DNA of 64,000 bases from an uncultured Clostridium sp. (GTDB lineage: Bacteria; Bacillota; Clostridia; TANB77; CAG-508): contig CAMMLJ010000002.1 in NCBI GenBank assembly GCA_946497695.1, positions 1-64,000 of the forward strand, in the 5' to 3' direction. The position numbers and the translations under genes are program-made. Positions 36,109 to 45,468 of this stretch are shown here, piece by piece; position 1 is the first letter of the stretch; the number at the start of each line of letters is the position of its first letter. Under the pieces are notes generated by a model that had not been told where the DNA came from, searched no databases, and saw only the letters and a program-made list of their open reading frames with translations.

Positions 36109-37092
36109 CTATTTAAATCTTGAAGAACTTAAACTGTTTGATGATGGGTTTTGTATTTTATCAAAAGAGTCCAAATCTTCATCTTTATAAAACTTCTTAT
36201 AGAAATCATTAACTTTATATACTTTTCCAATACTTTTTACAAAATTAAGACTAGCTATGTTTTTAGTTGTTACTGTATTATTTTTCACATTTTTAAAATA
36301 TACCATTTCTTGTTTCTTCTCGAAAAGAATATGGTCATTAGGAGATTCTACCTCATTAGATGATGTTATAGGAATATAACTTTGAGTTATTTTTGGAGTA
36401 GTTTTAACTTCTGTAACTTCACCATTATACATAACTTCGAAAGGTTTTCTACCTAATTCTATTTTATATTTACATTTACTATCATTAACATTTAAATACC
36501 AACAATTAGCAAAATCATTTATTTCAACTTCGAAACTGTAACCTTTAGTTTCATTATGAACTACAAGTACAGGTTTTGTTTTTTCGAAAAAATCTTCCCC
36601 ATAAGTTTTTTTGAATTTTTCTCTATCCTCGTCAGAAATATCCCAATAAATAAATAGAGTTGTAGGTGTTTGATAAAGTAATTTTACGATTGTTTGATTA
36701 TATCTATATGGTAAATCATAATATTCAGCTATAGAGAACTCCTCACCACTTATAGTTGTTGGCTTTTTTGCTACTTCATTTTTTTCTGTACTTTTAATAG
36801 AATCTTTAGTTAAAGTTTTTACAGATTTTTTAGTAGTTGTAGTAGTTGTTTTTACTGAAGATTTTTTTGTGGTGGTTTTCTTTTTTGGAGTAATAGAATC
36901 TACTACTTTTTTGATAATATTAGAATTTTTAGCTGATTTTGTACCAGTCTTTTTTGCGGTAGCCTTTTTTGTTGTAGTTGAGCTAACTTTCGTAGAAGCT
37001 TTCTTCTCAGTATTTTTTGTTACTTTAGGAGCAACTTTACTTGCTATTTTTACTTCTAGGTCTTTTTTTTCTTCTTTTGCTTTTCTTGGCAT
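36109..37092 (-). CDS. DUF4912 protein with Lys/Thr-rich tail
   Basis: The first 120 residues are low-complexity, rich in Lys, Thr, Ser and Ala (KKATAKKTGTKSAKN, KTTTKKSSVKTTTTTTKKS). The following DUF4912 domain (about residues 125-260) begins YDLPYRYNQTIVKLLYQTPTTLFIYWDI and includes a VVHNETKGYSFEVEIND strand pair. DUF4912 proteins are of unknown function and often neighbour glycan or glycogen genes, as here; a carbohydrate-binding role is plausible but unproven. Confidence 0.85.
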   Translation of the reverse strand: MPRKAKEEKKDLEVKIASKVAPKVTKNTEKKASTKVSSTTTKKATAKKTGTKSAKNSNIIKKVVDSITPKKKTTTKKSSVKTTTTTTKKSVKTLTKDSIKSTEKNEVAKKPTTISGEEFSIAEYYDLPYRYNQTIVKLLYQTPTTLFIYWDISDEDREKFKKTYGEDFFEKTKPVLVVHNETKGYSFEVEINDFANCWYLNVNDSKCKYKIELGRKPFEVMYNGEVTEVKTTPKITQSYIPITSSNEVESPNDHILFEKKQEMVYFKNVKNNTVTTKNIASLNFVKSIGKVYKVNDFYKKFYKDEDLDSFDKIQNPSSNSLSSSRFK

Positions 37093-37130
37093 TTAATTTC
37101 CTCCTTTGTGTCAATCCATAATTAATATAT

Positions 37131-37159
37131 ATACTATATCAAAATAGAAATAAATTCAA
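37131..37159 (-). promoter_or_regulatory. Promoter of the DUF4912-GH57 genes
   Basis: On the minus strand TTGAAT (37159-37154), 17-bp spacer, TAGTAT (37136-37131). Confidence 0.6.
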
Positions 37160-37203
37160 TAGAAAAAAGACAAAAATATTATAAAGAAAATACTAAAAAT
37201 TAT

Positions 37204-37232
37204 TTGACAAAAATAAAACTATAATAGATAAT
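37204..37232 (+). promoter_or_regulatory. Promoter of the glucan phosphorylase gene
   Basis: TTGACA (37204-37209), 17-bp spacer, GATAAT (37227-37232). It is divergent from the DUF4912 promoter, so the glycogen genes flank a shared control region. Confidence 0.8.
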
Positions 37233-37286
37233 ATAATAAGTTAAGTACGACAGATAAAACACGAAGAAACTAAGGAGGAAATATTA

Positions 37287-39857
37287 ATGTATATATTTAA
37301 TAAAATTACGGTAAATCCACAATTACCAAAAAGAGTAGGAGAATTATTAGATATTGCAAATAATTTATGGTGGTCTTGGAATTCAGAATTTTTAAGACTA
37401 TTTAAAGAAATTGATTCTGACTTATGGGAAACTGTTGGAAAAAATCCAGTTAAATTTTTAAAACTAGTTTCTCAGGATAAATTAGAAGATATAGCAAAGG
37501 ACGAAGAATTTTTAGCTAAATATGATGAAGTTGTAAATAACTTTAATTCATACATGCAAACAAAAGAAACATGGTTCTCTAAAAATTATCCTAATAATGA
37601 AAATGATTTAATTGCATATTTTTCAGCAGAATATGGTATAGATGAAATAATACCAATATATTCAGGGGGATTGGGAATACTTTCTGGAGATCATTTAAAA
37701 TCAGCAAGTGATTTAGGCTTGCCTTTTGTTGCTGTAGGTTTATTATATAAAAATGGTTATTTTAATCAAAAAATAGATGGATACGGAACACAAAAAACAG
37801 AGTATACAAATATAGATTTAGATAATCTACCAATTTTACCAGTAAAAGATGAGAATGGTGAAGACTTAATAATAGATGTAGATTTTCCAGACAGAAAATT
37901 ATATTTAAAAATATGGAAAATTGTTGTAGGTAGAATTTCTTTATATTTAATGGATTCAGATATAGATAAAAACATAGCAGAAGATAGAGTTGTTACACTA
38001 AGATTATATGGTGGAGATCAAGAAATGAGAATAAGACAAGAAATTGTCTTAGGTATGGCAGGTATTAAATTATTAAAACGTTTAGGTTTAAAACCAAGTG
38101 TATACCATATGAATGAAGGTCACTCTGCATTCTTGACATTAGAAGTAATAAAAGATGCAATGGAGGAAAAACAAGTATCATTCGAAGTTGCAAAATCAAT
38201 GTGCTCAGCTAAGACTGTATTTACAACACATACGCCTGTTCCAGCAGGAAATGATATATTCCCAATAGAATTAATGGATAAATATTTTTCTAACTTCTGG
38301 CCAAAACTTGGAATTTCTCGTGAAGATTTCTTAAGATTAGGTATGAAAAATAGCCAAGGCTTAGAGCAAGGATTTAATATGGGAATGCTTGCATTAAGAA
38401 TAGCTGGTAAAAAGAATGGTGTAAGTAAATTACATGGTGCAGTATCAAGAAGATTATTCTCTGATGTATGGCCAAACATAGCACCAGACGAATCACCAAT
38501 AGAATATGTAACAAATGGAATTCATACATGTTCATGGCTTGCACCATCAATGAAAAAATTATTTAATCAATATTTAAAACCTTATTGGCAAGATAATATT
38601 CAAGATGATGAAACATGGAATGATATTAAAAATATTCCAAATAAAGAATTATGGGATACACATACAGATAGAAAGAAAAAATTATGTGCTCTAGTAAAGA
38701 ACAATATAACAACTAGATTAAAATCTAGTGGATATAATTATGAAGAAATAAATGAAATAGTTTCTAAATTAAATCCAAATGCATTAACGATTGGTTTTGC
38801 AAGAAGATTTGCTACATATAAGAGAGCAACATTAATATTTAGAGATTTAGAAAGATTAACACAATTACTAAATAATCCAGAAAGACCTGTTCAATTAATT
38901 TTTGCTGGTAAAGCACATCCAGCAGATAAAGAAGGTCAGGATTTAATAAAATTTATTCACGAAGTTTCTATGAAACCTCAATTTAAAGGAAAGATATTCT
39001 TACTAGAAAATTATAATATAGCAATGTCAAGATATCTAATAAGTGGTGTTGATGTATGGCTTAATAATCCAAGAAGACCAATGGAAGCTTCTGGTACAAG
39101 TGGTCAAAAAGCATCTGTAAATGGTGTAATTAACTTTAGTGTACTAGATGGTTGGTGGGCAGAAGGCTATAACCAAAAGAATGGTTGGACAATAGGTGAT
39201 AATACAGAATATCAATCTTATGAAGAACAAGATATTGCTGATAGCGAAAGCTTATATAATACTTTGGAAAATAAAATTATTCCATTATACTATGAAAATA
39301 AGAAAGAAGATGGAGTATCTGACAAATGGATGGAAATGTTTAAAAATTCAATAATTTCTACAGGTGGAAGATATTCAACTTCAAGAATGGTAATAGATTA
39401 TACAAGAGATTATTATATGGAACTTGCTAATTTGTCTAAAAATCATTATCAAAATTTAGATGAAGTAATTGATTTTACTAACTGGAAAAAGAATCTTTAT
39501 GCAAGTTGGAAAGACATAAAGATTACTCAAAATAATAATTTAGATAATATAACAATAGATGCAGGTAACCAAATAGAAGTGCATTGTATAGTAAACTTAC
39601 CAGAAAATATAGATTGTAATTCAATTAGAACAGAAGTATACTATGGTAAAATATTAGAAAATGGAATAATGGAGCAAATCCAAACTGTTCCAATGAACTT
39701 AATAGAACAAGATGACGAAAATAGAGTATATAAATATTCTGCTAAGATAGAATTGAAAACAGGTGGTAACTATGGATATACATTCAGAGTTATGCCACAA
39801 ACAAATATGATGTTAGATACAGCTAATTTAGATTTAATTCAATGGGTAACAAGATAG
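37287..39857 (+). CDS. glgP: Alpha-glucan (glycogen) phosphorylase
   Basis: 856-aa phosphorylase of the short bacterial/archaeal type with the N-terminal DUF3417 region (RVGELLDIANNLWWSWN). Conserved catalytic parts include AYFSAEYGIDEIIPIYSGGLGILSGDHLKSASDLG, HMNEGHSAF, and the PLP-binding region PRRPMEASGTSGQKASVNG then FSVLDGWWAEGY. It releases glucose-1-phosphate from glycogen. A short C-terminal extension after residue 740 forms a beta-rich domain as in this subfamily. pgi lies downstream, linking the product to glycolysis via phosphoglucomutase, which is not in the window. Confidence 0.94.
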   Translation: MYIFNKITVNPQLPKRVGELLDIANNLWWSWNSEFLRLFKEIDSDLWETVGKNPVKFLKLVSQDKLEDIAKDEEFLAKYDEVVNNFNSYMQTKETWFSKNYPNNENDLIAYFSAEYGIDEIIPIYSGGLGILSGDHLKSASDLGLPFVAVGLLYKNGYFNQKIDGYGTQKTEYTNIDLDNLPILPVKDENGEDLIIDVDFPDRKLYLKIWKIVVGRISLYLMDSDIDKNIAEDRVVTLRLYGGDQEMRIRQEIVLGMAGIKLLKRLGLKPSVYHMNEGHSAFLTLEVIKDAMEEKQVSFEVAKSMCSAKTVFTTHTPVPAGNDIFPIELMDKYFSNFWPKLGISREDFLRLGMKNSQGLEQGFNMGMLALRIAGKKNGVSKLHGAVSRRLFSDVWPNIAPDESPIEYVTNGIHTCSWLAPSMKKLFNQYLKPYWQDNIQDDETWNDIKNIPNKELWDTHTDRKKKLCALVKNNITTRLKSSGYNYEEINEIVSKLNPNALTIGFARRFATYKRATLIFRDLERLTQLLNNPERPVQLIFAGKAHPADKEGQDLIKFIHEVSMKPQFKGKIFLLENYNIAMSRYLISGVDVWLNNPRRPMEASGTSGQKASVNGVINFSVLDGWWAEGYNQKNGWTIGDNTEYQSYEEQDIADSESLYNTLENKIIPLYYENKKEDGVSDKWMEMFKNSIISTGGRYSTSRMVIDYTRDYYMELANLSKNHYQNLDEVIDFTNWKKNLYASWKDIKITQNNNLDNITIDAGNQIEVHCIVNLPENIDCNSIRTEVYYGKILENGIMEQIQTVPMNLIEQDDENRVYKYSAKIELKTGGNYGYTFRVMPQTNMMLDTANLDLIQWVTR

Positions 39858-39861
39858 AATT

Positions 39862-39913
39862 AGGGATTATGAGACGTTCCCACAGGGATTTGGGGACGTT
39901 CTTAAAATCCCGA
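39862..39913. repeat. Palindromic repeat units after glgP (unit 9)
   Basis: A degraded unit AGGGATTATGAGACGTTCCC, then AGGGATTTGGGGACGTTC closing with AAAATCCCG. Confidence 0.85.
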
Positions 39914-39927
39914 TATAATATTAAAAT

Positions 39928-39980
39928 AACCTTCAAACTGTTAAACAAAAGTTTTTAATTTGGAGGTTGTTTTTTGTTTT
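39928..39980 (+). terminator. Terminator of glgP
   Basis: Stem AACCTTCAAA (39928-39937) / TTTGGAGGTT (39959-39968) with a G-U pair, followed by TTTTTTGTTTT. From there to the pgi promoter (about 150 bp) I see nothing more. Confidence 0.75.
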
Positions 39981-40131
39981 AATATATAAGTTTTTTTAAA
40001 TTCCATTTTTATAATTAAAACTATTATTTCATATTTTTGTGTTTTACGAATTAGGCCATTAAATTGTATAGATTTATTATATTAGGCTTCAAAGAAGTGT
40101 CGACATTCATAAAATAACAATGTTAAAATCC

Positions 40132-40160
40132 TTGCATAAAATACTAATATGATATAGAAT
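40132..40160 (+). promoter_or_regulatory. Promoter of pgi
   Basis: TTGCAT (40132-40137), 17-bp spacer, TAGAAT (40155-40160). Confidence 0.65.
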
Positions 40161-40193
40161 AAATTCATAAAAAAGGAAAAGAGGTATTGCCAT

Positions 40194-41507
40194 ATGAAAG
40201 ATTTAAAAATAGACTTAAAAAATACTAATTTAAATGAAGAAGAAATTTTAAAATATTCAAAAAAAGTAACAGATATACATAATGAATTATATAAAAAAGC
40301 AGATGATGAAAAAGAATTTTTAGGCTGGCTTAAACTTCCAACTGATTATGATAAAAAAGAATTTAAAAGAATAGAAAAAGCTGCTAAAAAAGTACAAAGA
40401 GATTCTGATGTATTCCTAGTAATAGGAATTGGAGGATCATATTTAGGTGCAAGAGCAGTAATAGAAGCTATGAATAGTAATTTTGCAAATGCTGTACCAG
40501 ATGAAAAATCAAAATATCCAAAAGTAATATTTGCAGGAAATAATTTAAATCCTGATTATATAAATGATATTATAGAATTTATAGGTGATAGAGATTTATC
40601 TATAAATGTAATATCTAAATCTGGAACAACTACAGAACCAGCAATTGCATTTAGAATATTTAGAGAGTTTTTAGAGAATAAATATGGAATAGATGAAGCA
40701 AGAAGCAGAATTTATGTTACAACAGATAAGAAAAAAGGAGCATTAAAACAACTTGCAGATAAAGAAGGGTATGAAGAATTTGTTATACCAGACAATGTAG
40801 GTGGAAGATATTCTGTTCTAACAGCTGTAGGTTTACTTCCTATAGCAGTAGCAGGAATTGATATAGATAAATTAATGCAAGGAGCATTATCTGCACAAAA
40901 CAAATATGCAGAAGAAAATCTAAAATATAATGACTGCTATAAATATGCAGTAGCAAGAAATATTTTATATGAAAACAAAAAAGATATAGAATTATTAGTA
41001 GATTATGAACCAAAATTACACTATTTTATAGAATGGTGGAAACAATTATATGGCGAAAGTGAAGGAAAAGATTTAAAAGGAATTTTCCCAGCAGGAGTAG
41101 AATTTACAACAGACCTACATTCTATGGGGCAATATATTCAACAAGGTAGACGTAATTTATTCGAAACAGTATTAAATGTAGAAAAATCAAAAACAGATAT
41201 AAAAATAGAAACAGATGAAGATAATTTAGATGGATTAAATTATCTTGTAGGAAAAACATTGGACTATGTAAATAAAAAAGCTATGGAAGCAACAATTGCA
41301 GCACATGTTGATGGAGATGTTCCAAACATCTTAATAACAATGGAAAAATTAGATGAAGAGAATTTAGGACAATTAATATATTTCTTCGAACTTGCATGTG
41401 CAATGTCTGGTAAACTATTAGGAGTAAATCCATTTAATCAACCAGGAGTAGAAGCATATAAAAAGAATATGTTTACATTACTTGGAAAACCAGGATATGA
41501 AAAATAA
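40194..41507 (+). CDS. pgi: Glucose-6-phosphate isomerase
   Basis: 437-aa short-form Pgi as in Firmicutes. [20 protein letters not shown] and [17 protein letters not shown] form the sugar-phosphate binding part; [20 protein letters not shown] and the [18 protein letters not shown] block carry further catalytic residues; [12 protein letters not shown] gives the conserved Lys near the end. It interconverts glucose-6-phosphate and fructose-6-phosphate. Confidence 0.97.
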   Translation: MKDLKIDLKNTNLNEEEILKYSKKVTDIHNELYKKADDEKEFLGWLKLPTDYDKKEFKRIEKAAKKVQRDSDVFLVIGIGGSYLGARAVIEAMNSNFANAVPDEKSKYPKVIFAGNNLNPDYINDIIEFIGDRDLSINVISKSGTTTEPAIAFRIFREFLENKYGIDEARSRIYVTTDKKKGALKQLADKEGYEEFVIPDNVGGRYSVLTAVGLLPIAVAGIDIDKLMQGALSAQNKYAEENLKYNDCYKYAVARNILYENKKDIELLVDYEPKLHYFIEWWKQLYGESEGKDLKGIFPAGVEFTTDLHSMGQYIQQGRRNLFETVLNVEKSKTDIKIETDEDNLDGLNYLVGKTLDYVNKKAMEATIAAHVDGDVPNILITMEKLDEENLGQLIYFFELACAMSGKLLGVNPFNQPGVEAYKKNMFTLLGKPGYEK

Positions 41508-41528
41508 TGGTGATTGATACTAAGAAAA

Positions 41529-41558
41529 CAGGGGCATTTTAAAAATGCTCCTATTTTT
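41529..41558 (+). terminator. Terminator of pgi
   Basis: Stem AGGGGCATTTT / AAAAATGCTCCT followed by ATTTTTGTT. Confidence 0.88.
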
Positions 41559-41596
41559 GTTAGGAAAAACTATACAATAATAATTATATTATGAGT

Positions 41597-41625
41597 TTGA
41601 TTTTTTACGGAAAAAATGATATTAT
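41597..41625 (+). promoter_or_regulatory. Promoter of the 69-aa orphan
   Basis: TTGATT (41597-41602), 17-bp spacer, TATTAT (41620-41625) with TG before it (extended -10). Confidence 0.75.
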
Positions 41626-41670
41626 GTAAACGTAGTTTTAAAAGCAAAGTAGAAAAGAGATAATAGTATT

Positions 41671-41880
41671 ATGAGCAGTTATGTAGATGAGATAATAAAT
41701 TTGCATACAGTTTGTAAATTTAATTATACTCGTAAAATAATTACGGATCGGATGGGACCGTGGAAAAATCAAAATGTAACATTAGTATGGGAAGGAGGGT
41801 GTGAGCATAAATCTTTAGAGTTAACACCTGACGAGGTGGAAATATTATTTGAACGGGGCTTAACTAAGAATGTGGTTTAG
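41671..41880 (+). CDS. Uncharacterised 69-aa protein (orphan islet 3)
   Basis: Small soluble protein with no recognised domain; sequence features are an FNYTRKIITDRMGPW stretch, a central NVTLVWEGGCEHKSLELTPDEVEILF and one Cys-His pair. CGG, ACG and GGA codons make it less AT-biased than neighbours. It has its own promoter and terminator. The RBS is weak. Confidence 0.6.
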   Translation: MSSYVDEIINLHTVCKFNYTRKIITDRMGPWKNQNVTLVWEGGCEHKSLELTPDEVEILFERGLTKNVV

Positions 41881-41892
41881 ACTAAAAGAAAC

Positions 41893-41928
41893 AGACATTA
41901 TTACTGTTAAAGTGATAGTGTCTTTTTC
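41893..41928 (+). terminator. Terminator of the 69-aa orphan
   Basis: 13-bp stem AGACATTATTACT / AGTGATAGTGTCT (two G-U pairs), followed by TTTTT. Confidence 0.85.
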
Positions 41929-42013
41929 GTTGTAACCAATATTAATATAAAAGAAAAAAGTTAGACTGTAGTCTGACTAAAAACATCTTGTTAGCACTAA
42001 TTGTATAATATAA

Positions 42014-42042
42014 TTGAAAACAGAAAAATAATGAGGTATAAT
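42014..42042 (+). promoter_or_regulatory. Promoter of the P-loop/Asp23 gene
   Basis: TTGAAA (42014-42019), 17-bp spacer, TATAAT (42037-42042). Confidence 0.8.
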
Positions 42043-42094
42043 ATACAAGAATTAAGTATAAATATAAATAAGAAGAAAAATAAGAGGAGTAACT

Positions 42095-42934
42095 ATGAAC
42101 AATATTAAAGTGTATGCTTTTGTAGGTCCATCTGGAACTGGAAAAAGCTATAGAGCACAAATGGTTGCGAATGAAAATAATATTCATTATATAATAGATG
42201 ATGGGCTTTTTATAAATGATAATGAGATAATCGCAGGGGAATCTGCAAAAAAAGCACCAACTAAAATAGAGACTGTAAAAAAAGCACTATTTTTAAAACA
42301 GGAACAAAAAGATGAGATAAGGAAAGCAATAGAAAAATATAAACCAGAATCAATTCTAATATTAGGAACATCTGATGGAATGGTAAATAAAATAGCCGCA
42401 AATATAGGTTTGCCACCAATAGAAAAAATTATATATATAGATGAAATTGCAACTCCAGAAGAAATTCAAGAAGCTAGAAGAAGTAGGGTAACAGAGGGAA
42501 AACATGTTATACCTGTTCCAACATTTGAGATAAAAAAAGATTTTTCGGGATTTATATTAGATCCACTTCAAATATTTAAATTTAAAGGTAGAAATGATAA
42601 ACCATATATATCAGAAAAATCAATAATAAGACCAACTTTTAGTTATTTAGGAAATTTTACAATATCAGATACAGTATTTAGACAAATTATAGAATATATA
42701 GCTAAAAAAGATCCTAACATATACAATATAATAAGAACAAGAATAGACAATCAACCAGAAGGTCCATATGTTTACATAGAACTTAGTGTTGAATATGGAG
42801 GAAATGTTAGAAATATTGTAGATAATTTTAAAAATAAAATAATAAAAGAAATTGAAAAATTAACAACAATGCGAGTACAAACAATTAAGATAATAATAAA
42901 GGAAATACATATTAGTAAAGAAGAAAATAATTAG
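42095..42934 (+). CDS. P-loop NTPase fused to an Asp23/Gls24-like domain
   Basis: Residues 1-140 form a P-loop domain: Walker A GPSGTGKS (11-18), a DDG segment, and ESILILGTSDGM. After a linker, residues about 190-275 resemble Asp23/Gls24 (DUF322): GNFTISDTVFRQIIEYIAKK, then GPYVYIELSVEYGGNVRNIVDNF, then MRVQTIKIIIKEI. Asp23-family proteins are linked to the envelope and cell-wall stress. I know no characterised protein with this pairing. It precedes cmk by 17 nt, so it is probably in the cmk-plsC operon. Confidence 0.8.
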   Translation: MNNIKVYAFVGPSGTGKSYRAQMVANENNIHYIIDDGLFINDNEIIAGESAKKAPTKIETVKKALFLKQEQKDEIRKAIEKYKPESILILGTSDGMVNKIAANIGLPPIEKIIYIDEIATPEEIQEARRSRVTEGKHVIPVPTFEIKKDFSGFILDPLQIFKFKGRNDKPYISEKSIIRPTFSYLGNFTISDTVFRQIIEYIAKKDPNIYNIIRTRIDNQPEGPYVYIELSVEYGGNVRNIVDNFKNKIIKEIEKLTTMRVQTIKIIIKEIHISKEENN

Positions 42935-42951
42935 TGGAAGGTAGAAGAAAA

Positions 42952-43680
42952 ATGTCATATATAGTTGCAATAGATGGACCAGCAGGTTCAGGAAAAGGCA
43001 CAATAACAAAATTAGTTGCTAAAGATTTAGGCTTAGTAAGTATAGATACAGGAATGTTATACAGATGCCATGCTTTAGCTGTACTTAAAAATAATATTGA
43101 TGTTTCTGATGAAGAAAAAGTAGAAGAAATATTAGAAAAAATAGATATAAATTTAAAGAATAAAAATAATAAACAGTCAGTATTTTTAAATGGAGAAGAT
43201 GTAACTGACCAAATTAGAACACCAGAAGTAACAGGAATAGTTTCTAAAACATCTAGTATTTTAGGAGTTAGAGAGAAAATAACAAAATTAGAAAGAAAAA
43301 TTGGTTATGAATGGCTAAAAGAAGGTAAAAATATTATAATGGAAGGACGAGATATTACTACTGTAGTTTTTCCAGAGGCAAAAGTTAAAATATATTTGGA
43401 TGCAACACCAATAGAACGAGCTAAAAGAAGATGTAGACAAAATAAGAGAAATGGGATTAATCAATCGTTCGAAGAAGTCTTACAATCAATAATGGAAAGA
43501 GACAAGAATGATATGAATAAAAAAGTAGGAGCTTTAAAAAAGGCACCAGATGCGATATATGTGGATTCTAGTAAGTCAAGTGTTAATAAAATTAAACATA
43601 AAATAATAAAAATAATAAAACAAAAAACTAAGGAGAATAAAAATGAACATTATAAAAAGAATATTAAGAGTAATAGTTAG
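42952..43680 (+). CDS. cmk: Cytidylate kinase
   Basis: Phosphorylates CMP and dCMP. P-loop IDGPAGSGKGTITK near the N-terminus, SIDTGMLYRCHAL, IIMEGRDITTVVFPEAKVKIYLDA and the LID-like segment ERAKRRCRQ are all present. Start is ATG 42952, with GGAAGGTAG just upstream; a GTG at 42934 is in frame but overlaps this RBS. The basic 3' end overlaps plsC by 38 nt, so translation is probably coupled. Confidence 0.96.
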   Translation: MSYIVAIDGPAGSGKGTITKLVAKDLGLVSIDTGMLYRCHALAVLKNNIDVSDEEKVEEILEKIDINLKNKNNKQSVFLNGEDVTDQIRTPEVTGIVSKTSSILGVREKITKLERKIGYEWLKEGKNIIMEGRDITTVVFPEAKVKIYLDATPIERAKRRCRQNKRNGINQSFEEVLQSIMERDKNDMNKKVGALKKAPDAIYVDSSKSSVNKIKHKIIKIIKQKTKENKNEHYKKNIKSNS

Positions 43681-44248
43681 AACAGCAATATATTTATATT
43701 GTAAAGTTGTATATAGGTTAAAAGTTATAGGAAAAGAAAATATTCCAAAGGAAGGTCCAGTAATATATTGTGGAAATCATAGAAGCTATTTGGATCCACC
43801 TTTAATTGTGGTAACAGCAGGAAGACATGTTAGGTTTATGGCGAAAGAAGAATTAACTAAAAATAAATTTTTAAAATTTTTAGGATATGTATTTGATGCT
43901 ATATATGTTAAAAGAGATAATAAAGAAATTGCAGCTTTAAAAACAACATTAAAAGCTCTAAAAAATAAAGAAAGTATAGCTATGTTCCCAGAAGGAACAA
44001 GAAATGGCTTAGAAAAAGGAGAAAGTGTAAAAGAAGGAGTAGCATTTTTTGTATTACAAACTGGTGCTAAAGTACAGCCTGTTGGTATAACAGGTGGAGA
44101 GAAACCATTTAAAAGAGTATATGTTAATTATGGAAAACCATTAGATTATAGTGATAAAGTTACAAAAAAGCCTTCGAAAGTAGAACTAGAAAGAGTAAGC
44201 AAAGAGATAATGGATAACATAATTATGTTGACAAATATCAAACAATAA
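43643..44248 (+). CDS. plsC: 1-acyl-sn-glycerol-3-phosphate acyltransferase PlsC
   Basis: Second acylation in phosphatidic acid synthesis at the membrane. N-terminal hydrophobic stretch, then the catalytic NHRSYLDPP (NHx4D) and the substrate motif FPEGTRNG, with GVAFFVLQTGAKVQPVGI after it. 201 aa is normal. AAGGAGAA lies 5 nt before the ATG. Gene order cmk-plsC-rpsA is conserved in many Firmicutes. Confidence 0.95.
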   Translation: MNIIKRILRVIVRTAIYLYCKVVYRLKVIGKENIPKEGPVIYCGNHRSYLDPPLIVVTAGRHVRFMAKEELTKNKFLKFLGYVFDAIYVKRDNKEIAALKTTLKALKNKESIAMFPEGTRNGLEKGESVKEGVAFFVLQTGAKVQPVGITGGEKPFKRVYVNYGKPLDYSDKVTKKPSKVELERVSKEIMDNIIMLTNIKQ

Positions 44249-44256
44249 TATATAAT
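44228..44256 (+). promoter_or_regulatory. Consensus sigma-A promoter of rpsA
   Basis: TTGACA (44228-44233), 17-bp spacer, TATAAT (44251-44256): exact consensus at both hexamers. It overlaps the plsC stop, giving rpsA a strong promoter besides any read-through. Confidence 0.9.
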
Positions 44257-44277
44257 ATTGTCAGTTTACTGCGAATA

Positions 44278-44303
44278 GGCGTTTTTCATTTATGAAAAAC
44301 GCC
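44278..44303 (+). promoter_or_regulatory. Hairpin in the rpsA leader
   Basis: 12-bp perfect stem GGCGTTTTTCAT / ATGAAAAACGCC with a 2-nt loop, about 15 nt into the predicted transcript. No T-run follows, so it is a leader structure and not a terminator; S1 autoregulation is one possibility. Confidence 0.6.
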
Positions 44304-44369
44304 ATTTATAAAGATAAACCAAACGAAAGAGGATGTTACAATGTAACGAAGAATTAGGAAGGTGAAATT

Positions 44370-45455
44370 ATGTCAGAACAATTAAATTTTGAACAAATGA
44401 TAGAAGAATCAATGAAAAATATAGCAGTTAAAGAAATAATAGAAGGTACAATTATAAATATAAATAAAAAAGGCGAAGTAATTATAGATATCGGGTATAA
44501 AGCAGATGGAATAATCCCAAGAAATGAATATTCATATAATGAGGCTACAGACCCTAGTAAAGAATTAAAAGTTGGAGATAAAATAACAGCAGAAGTAATT
44601 AAAATGAATGATGGTGAAGGTAATGTGTTGCTTTCTACCAAAAGATATAAAATGAAGGAAGCTCAAAAAGAGCTAGAAGAAAAATTTAAAAATAATGAAG
44701 TTTTAGAGGAAAAGATCACAGAAATCACAGACAAAGGATTTATAATTTCAAAAGAAGGATACAATATATTTATTCCAATTTCTTTATCAGGAATAACAAG
44801 AAGTGAAAATATAAAAGATTATAAAGATAAAGTAGTTAGATTTAGATTAATAGAATGTAAATTTAGACCTAGAAGAATAATAGGGTCAATAAAAGCAATT
44901 TTAGATGAAGAAAAAAATAAGAAAATAGATGAATTCTGGAACGAAGCAGAAGTAGGCAAAAAATATAAAGGAAAAGTAACAAGTATTAGTACATATGGTG
45001 CTTTTGTAGATTTAGGAGCAGTGCAAGGATTATTACATATTTCAGAAATTACATGGAATAGAAATACACCACCTAATGAGATTCTAAAGGTAGGACAAGT
45101 AATTGATGTAATAGCAATAGATGTTGATAAAGAAAATAAAAGAATTAAATTATCTTATGCAGAAAAAGGACCAGACCCTTGGAAGTCTGTAGAAGGTAAA
45201 TATAATATAAATGATATTTTAACAGTAAAAGTGGTTAAAATGATGCCTTTCGGTGCTTTTGTAGAATTAGAACCAGGAATTGAAGGATTGGTACATCTTT
45301 CACAAATATGCGAAAGAAAGATAACAAAACCAGAAGAAGAATTAAGAGTAGGGCAAAAAGTTAATGCAAAAATAATTGATATGGATTTAGCAAATAAAAG
45401 AATCGAATTATCAATAAGAGAACTAGAAAATACATCAAACGAATATAAAGAATAA
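44370..45455 (+). CDS. rpsA: 30S ribosomal protein S1 homologue
   Basis: 361 aa with four S1 RNA-binding domains. Repeats begin IIEGTIININKKGEVIIDIGYKADG, EEKITEITDKGFIISKEGYNIFIP, YKGKVTSISTYGAFVDLGAVQGLLH and LTVKVVKMMPFGAFVELEPGIEGLVH. The second is the most divergent. This short form is usual in Clostridia, where it is often fused to or next to ispH; here ispH is separate. AAGGTGA RBS. Confidence 0.93.
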   Translation: MSEQLNFEQMIEESMKNIAVKEIIEGTIININKKGEVIIDIGYKADGIIPRNEYSYNEATDPSKELKVGDKITAEVIKMNDGEGNVLLSTKRYKMKEAQKELEEKFKNNEVLEEKITEITDKGFIISKEGYNIFIPISLSGITRSENIKDYKDKVVRFRLIECKFRPRRIIGSIKAILDEEKNKKIDEFWNEAEVGKKYKGKVTSISTYGAFVDLGAVQGLLHISEITWNRNTPPNEILKVGQVIDVIAIDVDKENKRIKLSYAEKGPDPWKSVEGKYNINDILTVKVVKMMPFGAFVELEPGIEGLVHLSQICERKITKPEEELRVGQKVNAKIIDMDLANKRIELSIRELENTSNEYKE

Positions 45456-45468
45456 AGGAGTAATAAAA

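Noticed and set aside
36869..37096. Hydrophobic 75-aa frame opposite the DUF4912 tail
   Set aside because: It is the antisense of a Lys/Thr-rich low-complexity region, which always reads as Phe/Val-rich.
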